Source: an uncultured Eubacteriales bacterium
GTDB taxonomy: Bacteria; Bacillota; Clostridia; Oscillospirales; Acutalibacteraceae
Assembly: GCA_934454655.1 (NCBI GenBank)
Contig: CAKSFK010000004.1
Coordinates: 20,086-84,085, forward strand
Direction of reading: 5' to 3'
Length of the DNA: 64,000 nt
A program made the position numbers and the translations under genes. The notes beneath the pieces are model-generated. The model made no database searches, was not told the DNA's origin, and saw nothing but the letters and a program-made list of their open reading frames with translations. The number at the start of each line of letters is the position of its first letter. The first letter of the stretch is position 1. Shown here in pieces: positions 25,958 to 34,930 of the stretch.

Positions 25958-26872
25958 TTGGCTAAAAGTACAACTGTAAAACGTCCGTACGGACGAATGA
26001 AGGGTAAAAATGCGTCGTACTGCATTCTGCTGGCACCGTTTACTATAATATTTTTTATCTTTACGGTTCTTCCCGTGCTTTCGTCTATTGTGTTAAGCTT
26101 CTTTGATTTTGATATGGTTAAAATGCCCGTCTTTTCGGGCATTGAAAACTACGCGAGAATGTTTGTTGATGACGATACTTTTCCCACTGTTGTCAAAAAT
26201 ACAATTCTGTTCGCAATAATAACAGGACCGGCAGGATTTTTGCTGTCCTTTGTTTTGGCGTGGTTTATAAACGAGTTCAGCCCGTTTGTCCGCACACTGC
26301 TTTCGTTTATGTTTTATTGCCCGGCGCTTGTAGGAAACGGCCTGTTTATATGGCAGGTGGCGTTTTCTAACGACAGCTACGGTTACATAAACAGCTTTCT
26401 GCTGTCGTGGGGGCTGATAAACGAGCCTGTATCGTGGCTTAAAACAGCGGCATATATCGGGCCGATAGTGATAATTGTTCAGCTTTGGCAAAGTATGGGC
26501 GTATCGTTCCTCGCAAATATTTCCGGACTTCAAAACATAAACGGAGATATGTTTGAGGCAGGCGCCATTGACGGGGTAAGGAACCGTTGGCAGGAGCTTT
26601 GGTACATAACATTGCCCGCAATGAAGGATATGCTGCTTTTCAGCGCGGTAATGCAGATTGCGTCAAGCTTTTCAATCAGTACAATAGCTGTTCAGCTTGC
26701 AGGTTATCCGAGTGTGGGCAATGCTGCCGATACACTTGTTTCTCACATCGGGGACGTGGGAACGGTTAAATATGAAATGGGATATGCCTCGGCGCTTTCC
26801 GTATTTTTATTCGTTCTGATGCTTGCAACAAGGAAAGCTATAGTTAAATTACTTAACAGTGCCGGGAAATAG
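25958..26872 (+). CDS. Carbohydrate ABC transporter permease (MalF/UgpA type)
   Basis: A 304-residue inner membrane permease with six predicted helices. The cytoplasmic EAA loop reads 'EAGAIDGVRNRWQELWYITLPAM', where the ATPase docks. The start is a TTG at 25958 with AGGGGAG at 25943-25949; no closer ATG exists with such a site. It follows the large binding protein by 15 bases and precedes its partner permease. No ATPase gene is in the window, so a shared MsmK/MalK-type ATPase elsewhere is likely. Confidence 0.91.
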   Translation: MAKSTTVKRPYGRMKGKNASYCILLAPFTIIFFIFTVLPVLSSIVLSFFDFDMVKMPVFSGIENYARMFVDDDTFPTVVKNTILFAIITGPAGFLLSFVLAWFINEFSPFVRTLLSFMFYCPALVGNGLFIWQVAFSNDSYGYINSFLLSWGLINEPVSWLKTAAYIGPIVIIVQLWQSMGVSFLANISGLQNINGDMFEAGAIDGVRNRWQELWYITLPAMKDMLLFSAVMQIASSFSISTIAVQLAGYPSVGNAADTLVSHIGDVGTVKYEMGYASALSVFLFVLMLATRKAIVKLLNSAGK

Positions 26873-26884
26873 GGTGATCTTTAA

Positions 26885-27799
26885 ATGATTAAAAAAATTA
26901 ACACCGAACAAGAAAATAAAAAGGTAAGACTTAAAGTTTCAAAAAGGTCACAGGTCAAACGGTATACCCGTTCAAAGGTCGGCAATTTCTTCTATGTGCT
27001 GTTTTTGGTTGCCTGCGGGCTTTTCTCGGTACTTCCGCTCATATACTGCGTTATAACATCATTTAAACCGCTTGAAGAATTGTTGGTTTTCCCTCCGCGA
27101 TTTTTTGTTGTACGACCCACCCTTCAAAACTTTACGGCATTGCCCGAATTGCTATCAAACCTGAGAGTTCCACTTTCAAGATACATTTTCAACAGTCTTT
27201 TTGTCACTATAGTGTCAACATTCGCGTATGTAATGATAGCTACAATGGCTGCGTTTTCGCTTGCAAAATCGCAGCTTAAATTCAAAAAGGTTTATTTTGT
27301 AATAGTACAGCTTGCACTGCTTTTTAACGGAACCACTCTTTCGGTACCGCTGTATCTGATTTTTTCGTGGCTTAAAATCATTGATACATATTGGGTAATG
27401 ATAGTGCCGTACATTGCGTCAACTATGGGCGTATTCTTAATGAAACAATATATGGAGGGCGCATTGCCCGATGCTCTTTTGGAAGCCGCCGATATTGACG
27501 GAGCAGGACCTATAAGAACGTTTTGGCTTATTGCTTTACCTATTGTTAAACCCTGTTGGCTGACCCTTACATTGTTCGGCTTCAGAGATGTTTGGGCGAT
27601 GATACCCGACGGCACCGTTTTTAACGAATCGCTTAAAACGTTGCCTACCGTTATGTCACAGATCACCGCGGGTGGCATCGCACGTTCGGGAAGCGCAATG
27701 GCGGTTACGGTTATTATGATGATCCCGCCTATTCTTGTTTATATGGTTTCGCAAAGCAATGTTATTGAGGCAATGAGCAGCGCCGGTATTAAGGAGTAA
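26885..27799 (+). CDS. Carbohydrate ABC transporter permease (MalG/UgpE type)
   Basis: A 304-residue partner permease with six predicted helices. An unusually basic N-terminus of about 30 residues is followed by helix 1 at 'FFYVLFLVACGLFSVLPLIY'. The EAA loop is 'EAADIDGAGPIRTFWLIALP'. It ends with the usual 'SNVIEAMSSAGIKE' type tail. With the permease at 25958 and the large binding protein it forms one importer. The ribosome site is a weak AGGGTG, in keeping with its place inside an operon. Confidence 0.91.
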   Translation: MIKKINTEQENKKVRLKVSKRSQVKRYTRSKVGNFFYVLFLVACGLFSVLPLIYCVITSFKPLEELLVFPPRFFVVRPTLQNFTALPELLSNLRVPLSRYIFNSLFVTIVSTFAYVMIATMAAFSLAKSQLKFKKVYFVIVQLALLFNGTTLSVPLYLIFSWLKIIDTYWVMIVPYIASTMGVFLMKQYMEGALPDALLEAADIDGAGPIRTFWLIALPIVKPCWLTLTLFGFRDVWAMIPDGTVFNESLKTLPTVMSQITAGGIARSGSAMAVTVIMMIPPILVYMVSQSNVIEAMSSAGIKE

Positions 27800-27809
27800 A
27801 GAGAAGTCT

Positions 27810-29930
27810 ATGAAAAAAAGCATTATTTTCAAATTCATAACCTCTGTTGCGGCTGTTTCCGCATTGTTCTGCGGTTTATCCGTTGGCGCAAAAAACGTTT
27901 ACAGTGAGCATTATACCGTGCCGAATGACAGCTATACCTATTGGAACACTGGTGATAATACCTATAAGACTGTAAACAGTAAGCCGTTATATGAGTTAAA
28001 GAGTGTTTATGAATACGAGGAACTAGGCGGTGAAAAAAGCTCGGTTCTAGCCGATGTAACGGTTTCGGATGACGGGATAATAATGTTACTTGATTCCAAA
28101 AATTCCTGCATAACACTGCTTAGTTCCGATTATTCAATTCTCGGAAAGATAACGAATTTTTCGGGGACCGCTTTTCAAAACGCGAAGAGCATTTTTGTTG
28201 CGGCGGATGGGCTGATATATGTTGCAGATACAGAACATTCACAGGTGCTTATCGGCAATCGGGACGGAGTGCTTATAAGAAAGCTTGAACTGCCGGATTC
28301 AAAGCTTATACCGGATGATTTTGAATTTAAACCGATTCGCGTTACCGTTGATAGAAATGGGTATGCATATGTGCTGAGTGATGGCTCTTATTACGGGGCA
28401 ATACTGTATTCACCCGATGGCGAATTTTTAAGCTTTTTCGGAGCAAACTCGGTAACATCAACCGTAACACAGGCAATTTCAAAAATGTGGGAAAAGCTTA
28501 CAATGACCAACGAAAAGCGTTCAAAACAAGTTAGTAAGCTGCCGTATCAGTTTACGGATTTGTATGTTGACAAGGATAATTTCATATATACTGCTACGGG
28601 AAAAACTAAAAACGGTCAGCTACAAACAGGCGTTGTAAGAATGCTCTCGCCTTCGGGAAGCAATATTTTGTCATCGGACTCAAAGGTTTTCGGTGAAAGG
28701 CAGATATTTACAAGCGGAAACGTTTTTGAAATCAAAACTCAGAATATTTCGGGAATTGCCGTTGATGATTATGGATTTATGTATGTTTTTGATACATCTT
28801 ACGGCAGGATATACATATATGATTCGGAGTGCAATATGCTGGGAACTCTGGGTGGCGGATTTTCGTTCGGCGAGCAGAAGGGAACATATAAACAGATATC
28901 CGCAATTGATATTTGCGGAAATGACCTGCTTGTTACAGACAGTATGAAAAACACTCTCACGGTTTATTCCCTTAACGATTACGGTAAAAACGTACTGTCA
29001 CTTCAGAGAATGACGCTTGACGGAGATTACGTTGCCGCAAAGTCGGGCTGGGAGCAGGTGGTTGCAGCCGACGGCAACAGCAGAGTCGGAATAGTAGGCC
29101 TTGCAAAAGCGGCTTATACCGAGGGAGATTATAAGCAGGCAATGAGCCTTGCAAAATCCGCATATGATAGAGATACATATTCTCTTGCCTTTAAGGAGAT
29201 CAGAAAAGATTTCCTGCACAGAAACTTTGTGTGGATATTCTTGTCTGTGATTTTGGTGCTTGTTCTTGCAGCAGTGCTTTTGCACGAAAAGAGAAAAAAG
29301 AACTTAAAGTTGCTGAGGTCAGAGCCCGCAAAAGTGTTTGTATCTGCAGCGGCGCACCCGGCAGATAGCTTTACGCAGATTAAGCAGAAGCACCTGATCT
29401 CTATGAAGTGGTGTTGGCTGTCGCTGGCTCTTTATTATGTTTCCGTTGCCGTTCAGGGTATGTTCGGAAGCTTCGTATTTGTTGCGGACGACGCATCATC
29501 GTTCAATTCGATAATACAGCTCGCGCGGTCTGTTGGGCTTGTGCTTGTGTGGACTGTTACAAACTGGGCGGCATGCACGCTTTTCGGCGGCATAGGTAAA
29601 ATGAAGGAAATATTCACTGTTGTAACTTACAGCCTTGTGCCGATGACTTTCGGGAATTTTCTGTATACTTTGGTGACGCATATTATGACACCGGACGAGG
29701 CCGCGTTTATGAGCGTTATAACAGTAGCACTTACATTGTATTCTGTAATAATGATAATTATCGGAACAATGATTGTGCACGATTTTTCTTTCGGAAGATT
29801 CATCGGAACATCGCTTTTAACAGTGTTCGGAATAGCTGTCATAGTATTTGTGGGTATTATTATAATAATTCTTGTACAACAACTCGTTGCATTTTTATCA
29901 ACGGTTATGGGCGAACTTATTTACCGTTAG
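27810..29930 (+). CDS. Secreted NHL-repeat protein with C-terminal YIP1-like membrane domain
   Basis: A 706-residue membrane protein. After a signal segment (about residues 1-27) the extracellular part has beta-propeller strands of the NHL type ('GLIYVADTEHSQVL', 'GYAYVLSDGSYYGAILY', 'GFMYVFDTSYGRIYIY', 'DLLVTDSMKNTLTVY'). A single helix near residue 475 ('WIFLSVILVLVLAAVLLH') leads to a cytoplasmic link and a C-terminal domain with about five helices like YIP1 ('MKWCWLSLALYYVSVAVQG'). From general knowledge, proteins of this type often accompany DUF5696 proteins and sugar permeases in Paenibacillus and Clostridia. Function is unknown; docking or sensing of glycan at the transporter is plausible. 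Confidence 0.8.
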   Translation: MKKSIIFKFITSVAAVSALFCGLSVGAKNVYSEHYTVPNDSYTYWNTGDNTYKTVNSKPLYELKSVYEYEELGGEKSSVLADVTVSDDGIIMLLDSKNSCITLLSSDYSILGKITNFSGTAFQNAKSIFVAADGLIYVADTEHSQVLIGNRDGVLIRKLELPDSKLIPDDFEFKPIRVTVDRNGYAYVLSDGSYYGAILYSPDGEFLSFFGANSVTSTVTQAISKMWEKLTMTNEKRSKQVSKLPYQFTDLYVDKDNFIYTATGKTKNGQLQTGVVRMLSPSGSNILSSDSKVFGERQIFTSGNVFEIKTQNISGIAVDDYGFMYVFDTSYGRIYIYDSECNMLGTLGGGFSFGEQKGTYKQISAIDICGNDLLVTDSMKNTLTVYSLNDYGKNVLSLQRMTLDGDYVAAKSGWEQVVAADGNSRVGIVGLAKAAYTEGDYKQAMSLAKSAYDRDTYSLAFKEIRKDFLHRNFVWIFLSVILVLVLAAVLLHEKRKKNLKLLRSEPAKVFVSAAAHPADSFTQIKQKHLISMKWCWLSLALYYVSVAVQGMFGSFVFVADDASSFNSIIQLARSVGLVLVWTVTNWAACTLFGGIGKMKEIFTVVTYSLVPMTFGNFLYTLVTHIMTPDEAAFMSVITVALTLYSVIMIIIGTMIVHDFSFGRFIGTSLLTVFGIAVIVFVGIIIIILVQQLVAFLSTVMGELIYR

Positions 29931-29942
29931 GAGGAAGAATAA

Positions 29943-32198
29943 ATGTCTAAAAAGGTTTTTGCGTTTTTGCTTTGCATAGCAATTGTTTTTACTCTTTCCT
30001 CCTGCGGAAAGGAAGCAAAGGTATCACCCAAAGCTTTTAATGCGGATTTTAAGGATGACATACCCGATTCTTTTACCGCGGCGTCCGGCGCAAAGTTTGA
30101 ACTCAGGTGGGAAAAAGAAAAAAAGCGGATAGTGTTTTATGATAAGGAGCGTAATTTGCCGTGGTCATATCTTCCGTACGGAAAGTACGCCCAACAATAC
30201 GATGAGGACGGAACCGAGATAAATAACCATCCTCAGCTGGAGTCACCTATATTTGTAAAATACTTTGACCCGGAAAAATCAATTGAGGAAACGCTTGTTT
30301 CCTATACCGAGTCGGTTAAAAAGAAAAAAATAAGGGTTAAGAAAATCGAATCGGGCATAAGCGTTACATACTGCTTTGAAAAGCAGAAAATAACCGTTAC
30401 CGTGGATTACATTTTGCGCAGGGACAGCCTTAAAATAACAGTTGACCCTTCAAAAATAACCGAATCGGAATGCACGGTTCTTTCGGTGGATATAGCGCCG
30501 TTTTTCTGCTCAGTGCCAAACACTGCGGAGAATTCGTATCTGTTTGTGCCTTCGGGGAGCGGAACGATTATCCGCGCCGGCAAAGAGAGCGATAATGTCA
30601 CCGTTTATTCCGAGGAGGTCTACGGACAGGACGCAAGACGGCCGGATGACGATGTTATTAAAACAATAACCGCAAACGTCAATTTGCCCGTATACGGCGC
30701 CAAAATCGGGAATAACGCTATATGCGCCGTAATAGAAGAGGGCGCGGAGTCGGCTACCGTAACCTGTAATGTCAGAAATTCAACGGTTGGATATTCAACT
30801 GTCTATGCTTCGTTTGCCGTTCGCAGTTGTTCTCTTATGCTTACAAACACTTGGAATGGGCAGAGAAAAATATATTCCGAAGAAATGACACAGCAACCGA
30901 TGTCGATAGGTTTCTACCCATTGCATGACGATGCAAATTATGTGGGAATGGCAAAATGCTATCGCAATTTTCTGAAAAGCAAATATTCTATGAAATCCTC
31001 CGAGGAGGAGAAACTGCTCAATCTGGAAATCCTCGGCGGAGCGGAATATACCAGATCTTTTTTGGGCGTTCCGTATAATTCCCTGTTCGTATCAACCAAA
31101 ATAAGCGAAGCCGAGGAAATGCTGAAAGAAATAGGCAATGCAACCGGAGAGGCACCGGCGGTACAGCTTTTGGGATTCGGCGAATCGGGAACGGATATAG
31201 GTAGTCTTGCCGGCGGCAAGCTTCCCAAGGCCTTCGGAAGTGCCAAGGATGTGAAAAATCTTTCGGATTACTGCAAAAAGAACGGTGTTTCACTTTACTG
31301 GGACTTCGATGTTGTTCAGTATTCAAAATCATCATTCGGCGCGTCGGTAACATTTGATTCCGCAATTACAACCAACGGCAGACGTACAACTATGTATAAG
31401 TATTATCTGGCGTCGGGAACAAGGGATAACAGCAGTAAGGGATGGAATAATTCCGGTTCTTTTACAATGCTTAAAAGGTCCGGAATTGATAAAAAAATCA
31501 ACAGCCTTACAAAACAGCTTGATAAATACGGTATGGACGGCATAAGCCTTAACACACTTTCGCGAATCGCATATTCCGACCATAATTCCCAAAAGTACTA
31601 TTCAAAGGGACAAATGGCAAATCAGGTTTCGGGTATTTTTAACGGCCTCGAAAAATCGGGATATAGGACGGCGGCTTCCGCTGCGAACGATTATGCGGCG
31701 GCGAGTGCGGGCAGAATTTTTGATGTTCCGCTGAGTTCATCAAAATACGATTGCTATGATGTTGACATTCCTTTTTACGGGATAGTGTTCAAAGGCTATG
31801 TGCCGTTGGCGACTGCGCCGCTTATGACTTCGGAATACGATGTTAACACACGCATCCTGCAGGCGGCTGAGGCAGGGTACGGATTGACGTTTGCCCTTAC
31901 ATATAATTACAACAATAAAATTCTGACAAGTGAAAATCAACTTTATTACGGCAGTTCTTTCGAAAAGGTCAAGGATACCGTAAGCAGTGCCGCTGCTGGC
32001 TATAAGGATCTGTTTAACAGCATAAACGGGGCTGAAATTGTCGGTCATACCGTTATAAGCGATGAACTCAGATGCACCGAATACAGTAATGGAGTAAAGG
32101 TGTACGTTAACTATTCGGCGAATGATCTGCAAACTGCCGACGGAACGGTAAAGGCACAGTCGTACCTTACGGTAAAAGGGGGAGCGAAAAATGACTAA
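29943..32198 (+). CDS. DUF5696 family lipoprotein
   Basis: A 751-residue surface lipoprotein; the lipobox 'LSSC' gives C21. The N-terminal half is beta-rich ('FELRWEKEKKRIVFYDKE', 'YLFVPSGSGTIIRAG'), the C-terminal half looks like a (beta/alpha)8 glycosidase barrel with 'YWDFDVVQYS', 'GMDGISLNTLSRIAYSD' and 'ATAPLMTSEYDVNTR'. This matches my recollection of DUF5696, which is often found beside sugar ABC transporter genes; an enzymatic role is suspected for the family but not assigned. AGGAGG precedes the ATG. It overlaps the next permease gene by eight bases, so it belongs to the transport operon. Confidence 0.78.
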   Translation: MSKKVFAFLLCIAIVFTLSSCGKEAKVSPKAFNADFKDDIPDSFTAASGAKFELRWEKEKKRIVFYDKERNLPWSYLPYGKYAQQYDEDGTEINNHPQLESPIFVKYFDPEKSIEETLVSYTESVKKKKIRVKKIESGISVTYCFEKQKITVTVDYILRRDSLKITVDPSKITESECTVLSVDIAPFFCSVPNTAENSYLFVPSGSGTIIRAGKESDNVTVYSEEVYGQDARRPDDDVIKTITANVNLPVYGAKIGNNAICAVIEEGAESATVTCNVRNSTVGYSTVYASFAVRSCSLMLTNTWNGQRKIYSEEMTQQPMSIGFYPLHDDANYVGMAKCYRNFLKSKYSMKSSEEEKLLNLEILGGAEYTRSFLGVPYNSLFVSTKISEAEEMLKEIGNATGEAPAVQLLGFGESGTDIGSLAGGKLPKAFGSAKDVKNLSDYCKKNGVSLYWDFDVVQYSKSSFGASVTFDSAITTNGRRTTMYKYYLASGTRDNSSKGWNNSGSFTMLKRSGIDKKINSLTKQLDKYGMDGISLNTLSRIAYSDHNSQKYYSKGQMANQVSGIFNGLEKSGYRTAASAANDYAAASAGRIFDVPLSSSKYDCYDVDIPFYGIVFKGYVPLATAPLMTSEYDVNTRILQAAEAGYGLTFALTYNYNNKILTSENQLYYGSSFEKVKDTVSSAAAGYKDLFNSINGAEIVGHTVISDELRCTEYSNGVKVYVNYSANDLQTADGTVKAQSYLTVKGGAKND

Positions 32199-33090
32199 AC
32201 CTAAAAAAACACGTGGGGTTGAGTCCCTGCGCGCACGTAACGGATTTTTGTTTACTGTACCGTGGTGTATAGGAATTATACTGTTCTTTTTCGTACCGCT
32301 TCTTCAGTCTGTAATATATGTTTTCTCGGATGTTAAGATGAACTCGGGCGGATTTGCAAGTGCTTTTTCGGGACTTGACAATTTAAAATACATATTTTTG
32401 TCCGACGCGGATTATACAAACAATTTGAGCACCGCGCTTACAACATTTCTTTATTCTTTTCCGGCAATTGTAATTCTGTCGCTTATCTTGGGAATTTTAC
32501 TTAACCAGGATTTCAAGGGTAGGGTTTTCTTCCGTTCCCTTTATTTCCTACCCGTAATTGTTGCGACAGGTACGGTTATGGAACTTATTTTCGCGACGCG
32601 TTCCGGAGATCTTGCTTCAACCGGAACGGACGCCGCCGTGCGCGATAATATGATAAGTGCAGCAACGGTGATTGATTGGCTGGGATTGCCCTCACAGATT
32701 TCAAAATATCTGGATACTGTAATAGGTGCGATAATGAACCTTGTGTGGAGCTCGGGCGTGCAGATCATTCTGTGGATAGCAGGTATGCAGGCAATTCCGG
32801 ATCTGCTGTATGAGGTTGCAAAGGTCGAGGGCGCGACAAAATGGGAAGAATTCTGGTATATAACATTTCCAATGCTGTCACGTGTGACGGTTTTGGTGGT
32901 GGTGTTTACAATGGTGGATCTTATCACCGCAAAAACGGATGTTATTATGACGCAGGCATACGCTACGCAGCAAAGTCAGCAATACGGTCGGGCATCAGCA
33001 ATGTTATGGATTTATTTTTGTATTATAGGTGCGTTCATCGGTCTTTTGATGCTGTTGTTTAATCGCACTTGTGCAAAGCGCTGGGAATAG
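32191..33090 (+). CDS. Carbohydrate ABC transporter permease (LplB/MalF type), second pair
   Basis: A 299-residue permease with six helices; helix 1 is 'FLFTVPWCIGIILFFFVPLL'. The EAA loop reads 'EVAKVEGATKWEEFWYITFP', with V in place of the usual second A. The N-terminal stretch carries a basic 'RGVESLRARNG' segment. Its ATG lies within the end of the DUF5696 gene (eight-base overlap), showing tight coupling. It forms the second permease pair with the gene at 33101; the binding protein for this pair could be the lipoprotein at 12563. Confidence 0.9.
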   Translation: MTKPKKTRGVESLRARNGFLFTVPWCIGIILFFFVPLLQSVIYVFSDVKMNSGGFASAFSGLDNLKYIFLSDADYTNNLSTALTTFLYSFPAIVILSLILGILLNQDFKGRVFFRSLYFLPVIVATGTVMELIFATRSGDLASTGTDAAVRDNMISAATVIDWLGLPSQISKYLDTVIGAIMNLVWSSGVQIILWIAGMQAIPDLLYEVAKVEGATKWEEFWYITFPMLSRVTVLVVVFTMVDLITAKTDVIMTQAYATQQSQQYGRASAMLWIYFCIIGAFIGLLMLLFNRTCAKRWE

Positions 33091-33100
33091 GGAGAATGCT

Positions 33101-34099
33101 ATGAAGAATACTCTTTCAAAATTTACGGCAATGTCCGAAACCGAAAAACGTCTTTACAATTATAAGGTAAAAAATAAAATGCGCTCTGCTTTTATGACGG
33201 TGTTTCGTATGCTTATGATCGTTTCGATTGGATACATAGTTATTTATCCGCTTCTCTATATGGTGGTAACATCGCTACGTTCCAGAGCATCTTATTCCGA
33301 TCCCGGAATAGTTTGGATATTAAAAACTTATGAATGGACAAATTATTCCGACGCTTTCGGGGCAATGAAGTATCCAAAGGCACTTTTAAACACCCTTGTT
33401 ATAAATATGCTTAGCGCGGGACTCGAGATTGTCAGTTGCTCGCTTGTGGCATACGGTCTATCAAGATTTAACTATAAATTTAAAAAAGTTCAAATGGTTG
33501 TTCTGCTGCTTTCAATTGTTATTCCCACTCAAATGATTGTTATACCGCAAATGATTAATTTCTCTCAACTCGATTTTCTTGGTATTTTAAAGCTTATAGG
33601 AAATATTGCAGGAAAGGAATTAAGGATAAACATCCTTGACACACCCTTTACCTTTTACCTGCCGTCTTTATTCGGTGTGGGGCTTAAATCAGGGATAATG
33701 ATATTTATTTATATTCAATTTTTCAAGGGCTTGCCCAAAGAACTCGAAGAGGCTGCCGCAATTGACGGGGCGGGAGCATTTAAGACATTTCTGAGCATTG
33801 CCGTTCCTTCGTCCGGCGTTGTATTTTTAACTGTTTCGATATTCTCGGTTGTGTGGCATTGGAACGATTATTACCTCTCGGCAATGTTTATGACTAACAG
33901 TAAATCACTCGCACTTACACTTGCAACTCTGAAGGAACAAATGCCCACATTAGGTTTTGGCTATTCAATTGTGAATGATAAGGGCGGTTCAATTTTGATG
34001 GCAGCTTGTGTATTGTTTATTCTCCCTATGTTGGTGTTTTACATATGCTTACAGGGGAAATTTGTTAAATCAATCGACCGTGTCGGAATTACGGGTTGA
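33101..34099 (+). CDS. Carbohydrate ABC transporter permease (MalG type), second pair
   Basis: A 332-residue permease with six helices and the EAA loop 'EAAAIDGAGAFKTFLSIAVP'. The loop between helices 3 and 4 is longer than usual ('NIAGKELRINILDTPFTFYLP'). The start is the ATG at 33101, set by GGAG at 33091-33094; a longer frame from a TTG at 33071 would overlap the upstream gene without a ribosome site. It closes the run of transport genes and is followed 20 bases later by a small lipoprotein gene. Confidence 0.9.
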   Translation: MKNTLSKFTAMSETEKRLYNYKVKNKMRSAFMTVFRMLMIVSIGYIVIYPLLYMVVTSLRSRASYSDPGIVWILKTYEWTNYSDAFGAMKYPKALLNTLVINMLSAGLEIVSCSLVAYGLSRFNYKFKKVQMVVLLLSIVIPTQMIVIPQMINFSQLDFLGILKLIGNIAGKELRINILDTPFTFYLPSLFGVGLKSGIMIFIYIQFFKGLPKELEEAAAIDGAGAFKTFLSIAVPSSGVVFLTVSIFSVVWHWNDYYLSAMFMTNSKSLALTLATLKEQMPTLGFGYSIVNDKGGSILMAACVLFILPMLVFYICLQGKFVKSIDRVGITG

Positions 34100-34119
34100 T
34101 AATAAAGGAGTACATTAAC

Positions 34120-34584
34120 ATGAAAAAAATAATTGTTTTAACAGCAATGGTTATCTTGGTTACATTACCATTGGTTGCTTGTGGCGATACTAATAAAACT
34201 CCGAAGAATGAGGCTTCTAAAACAACTGTTTCGGAAAATTCAGAAGCAGAAAGCACAGAGCCGATATCAGGCGAAAGCGTTTCATCCAAGGAAAAAAAGC
34301 TTGAGCTTGAAAACGACGGAGAATATATTGTGTGCAGTCGTTCCGGTGATTCCGTAGTTATAAATAGTGTTGAAGATTTTAAAAATTATAAAGTCGGATA
34401 TATTGATGAATGTGACAGTATGAGATATGCAGAATTTTACACATTTAAAGAGACCGTTCTTTATAATGCAGCGCACGATGCACATTCAGGTCTTTTTGGT
34501 AAAACAGTAGACCTGATAATAATTGATAAAATTAGTTATAAAGCTTTTTCTGACCTGGACATTGTATGGGATTTTTCTAATTAA
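34120..34584 (+). CDS. Small lipoprotein resembling one lobe of a periplasmic binding protein
   Basis: A 154-residue lipoprotein; the lipobox 'LVAC' gives C21, then a Ser/Glu-rich linker of about 45 residues. The remaining ~85 residues contain 'VEDFKNYKVGYIDEC' and 'GKTVDLIIIDKISYKAF', a pattern like the second lobe of a type 3 solute-binding protein ('DLKGKKVGV...GKVDAVIID'). If so, the other lobe is missing, and the protein is either a reduced relic or a short domain with its own role. AAAGGAG sets the ATG at 34120; the in-frame TTG at 34096 overlaps the permease gene. More AT-rich than the genes before it. Confidence 0.65.
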   Translation: MKKIIVLTAMVILVTLPLVACGDTNKTPKNEASKTTVSENSEAESTEPISGESVSSKEKKLELENDGEYIVCSRSGDSVVINSVEDFKNYKVGYIDECDSMRYAEFYTFKETVLYNAAHDAHSGLFGKTVDLIIIDKISYKAFSDLDIVWDFSN

Positions 34585-34591
34585 ATTAAGA

Positions 34592-34930
34592 ATGATATTA
34601 TTTGATAAAAAAACAAGGAGCTTTATTTGAACACCGAAAAAATAGTTTTTTAATCGATCTTTTAAACGGCGAGTTGCCCGTTCATATTTATTGGGGTAAA
34701 AAAATTGACATAATACCCGATGACTGGAGCAAGACATAGACAAAAAGCGTACTGTCCGCTTATGATTACGGGAAATTATCTTTAAACACACTGCCGCAGG
34801 AATACCCGACCTTCGGCTGCACGGCAGCACCTTTATGAACGCGGAACTGCCTATAGCCGAGGATTTGACCGACTACAGCACCGTGATTTTTGAACCAAAC
34901 GCAGAACAGCATAAGGAGAATTTAAAATGA
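34592..34930 (+). pseudogene. Relic of a GH36 alpha-galactosidase gene, both ends kept and the middle lost
   Basis: Fragments in shifting frames match the start and the end of GH36 proteins. From 34592 'MILFDKKTRSF' fits the usual N-terminus; after a shift 'NSFLIDLLNGELPVHIYWGK' and, past a TAG at about 34737, 'AYDYGKLSLNTLPQEYPTF' fit the N-terminal beta domain. The sequence then changes frame into 'RLHGSTFMNAELPIAEDLTD', which fits the C-terminal end, and stops at 34928-34930, overlapping the ATG of the metallophosphatase in an ATGA. About 600 codons expected in between are absent. Recognition is by memory of the family and needs a translated search. Confidence 0.65.
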
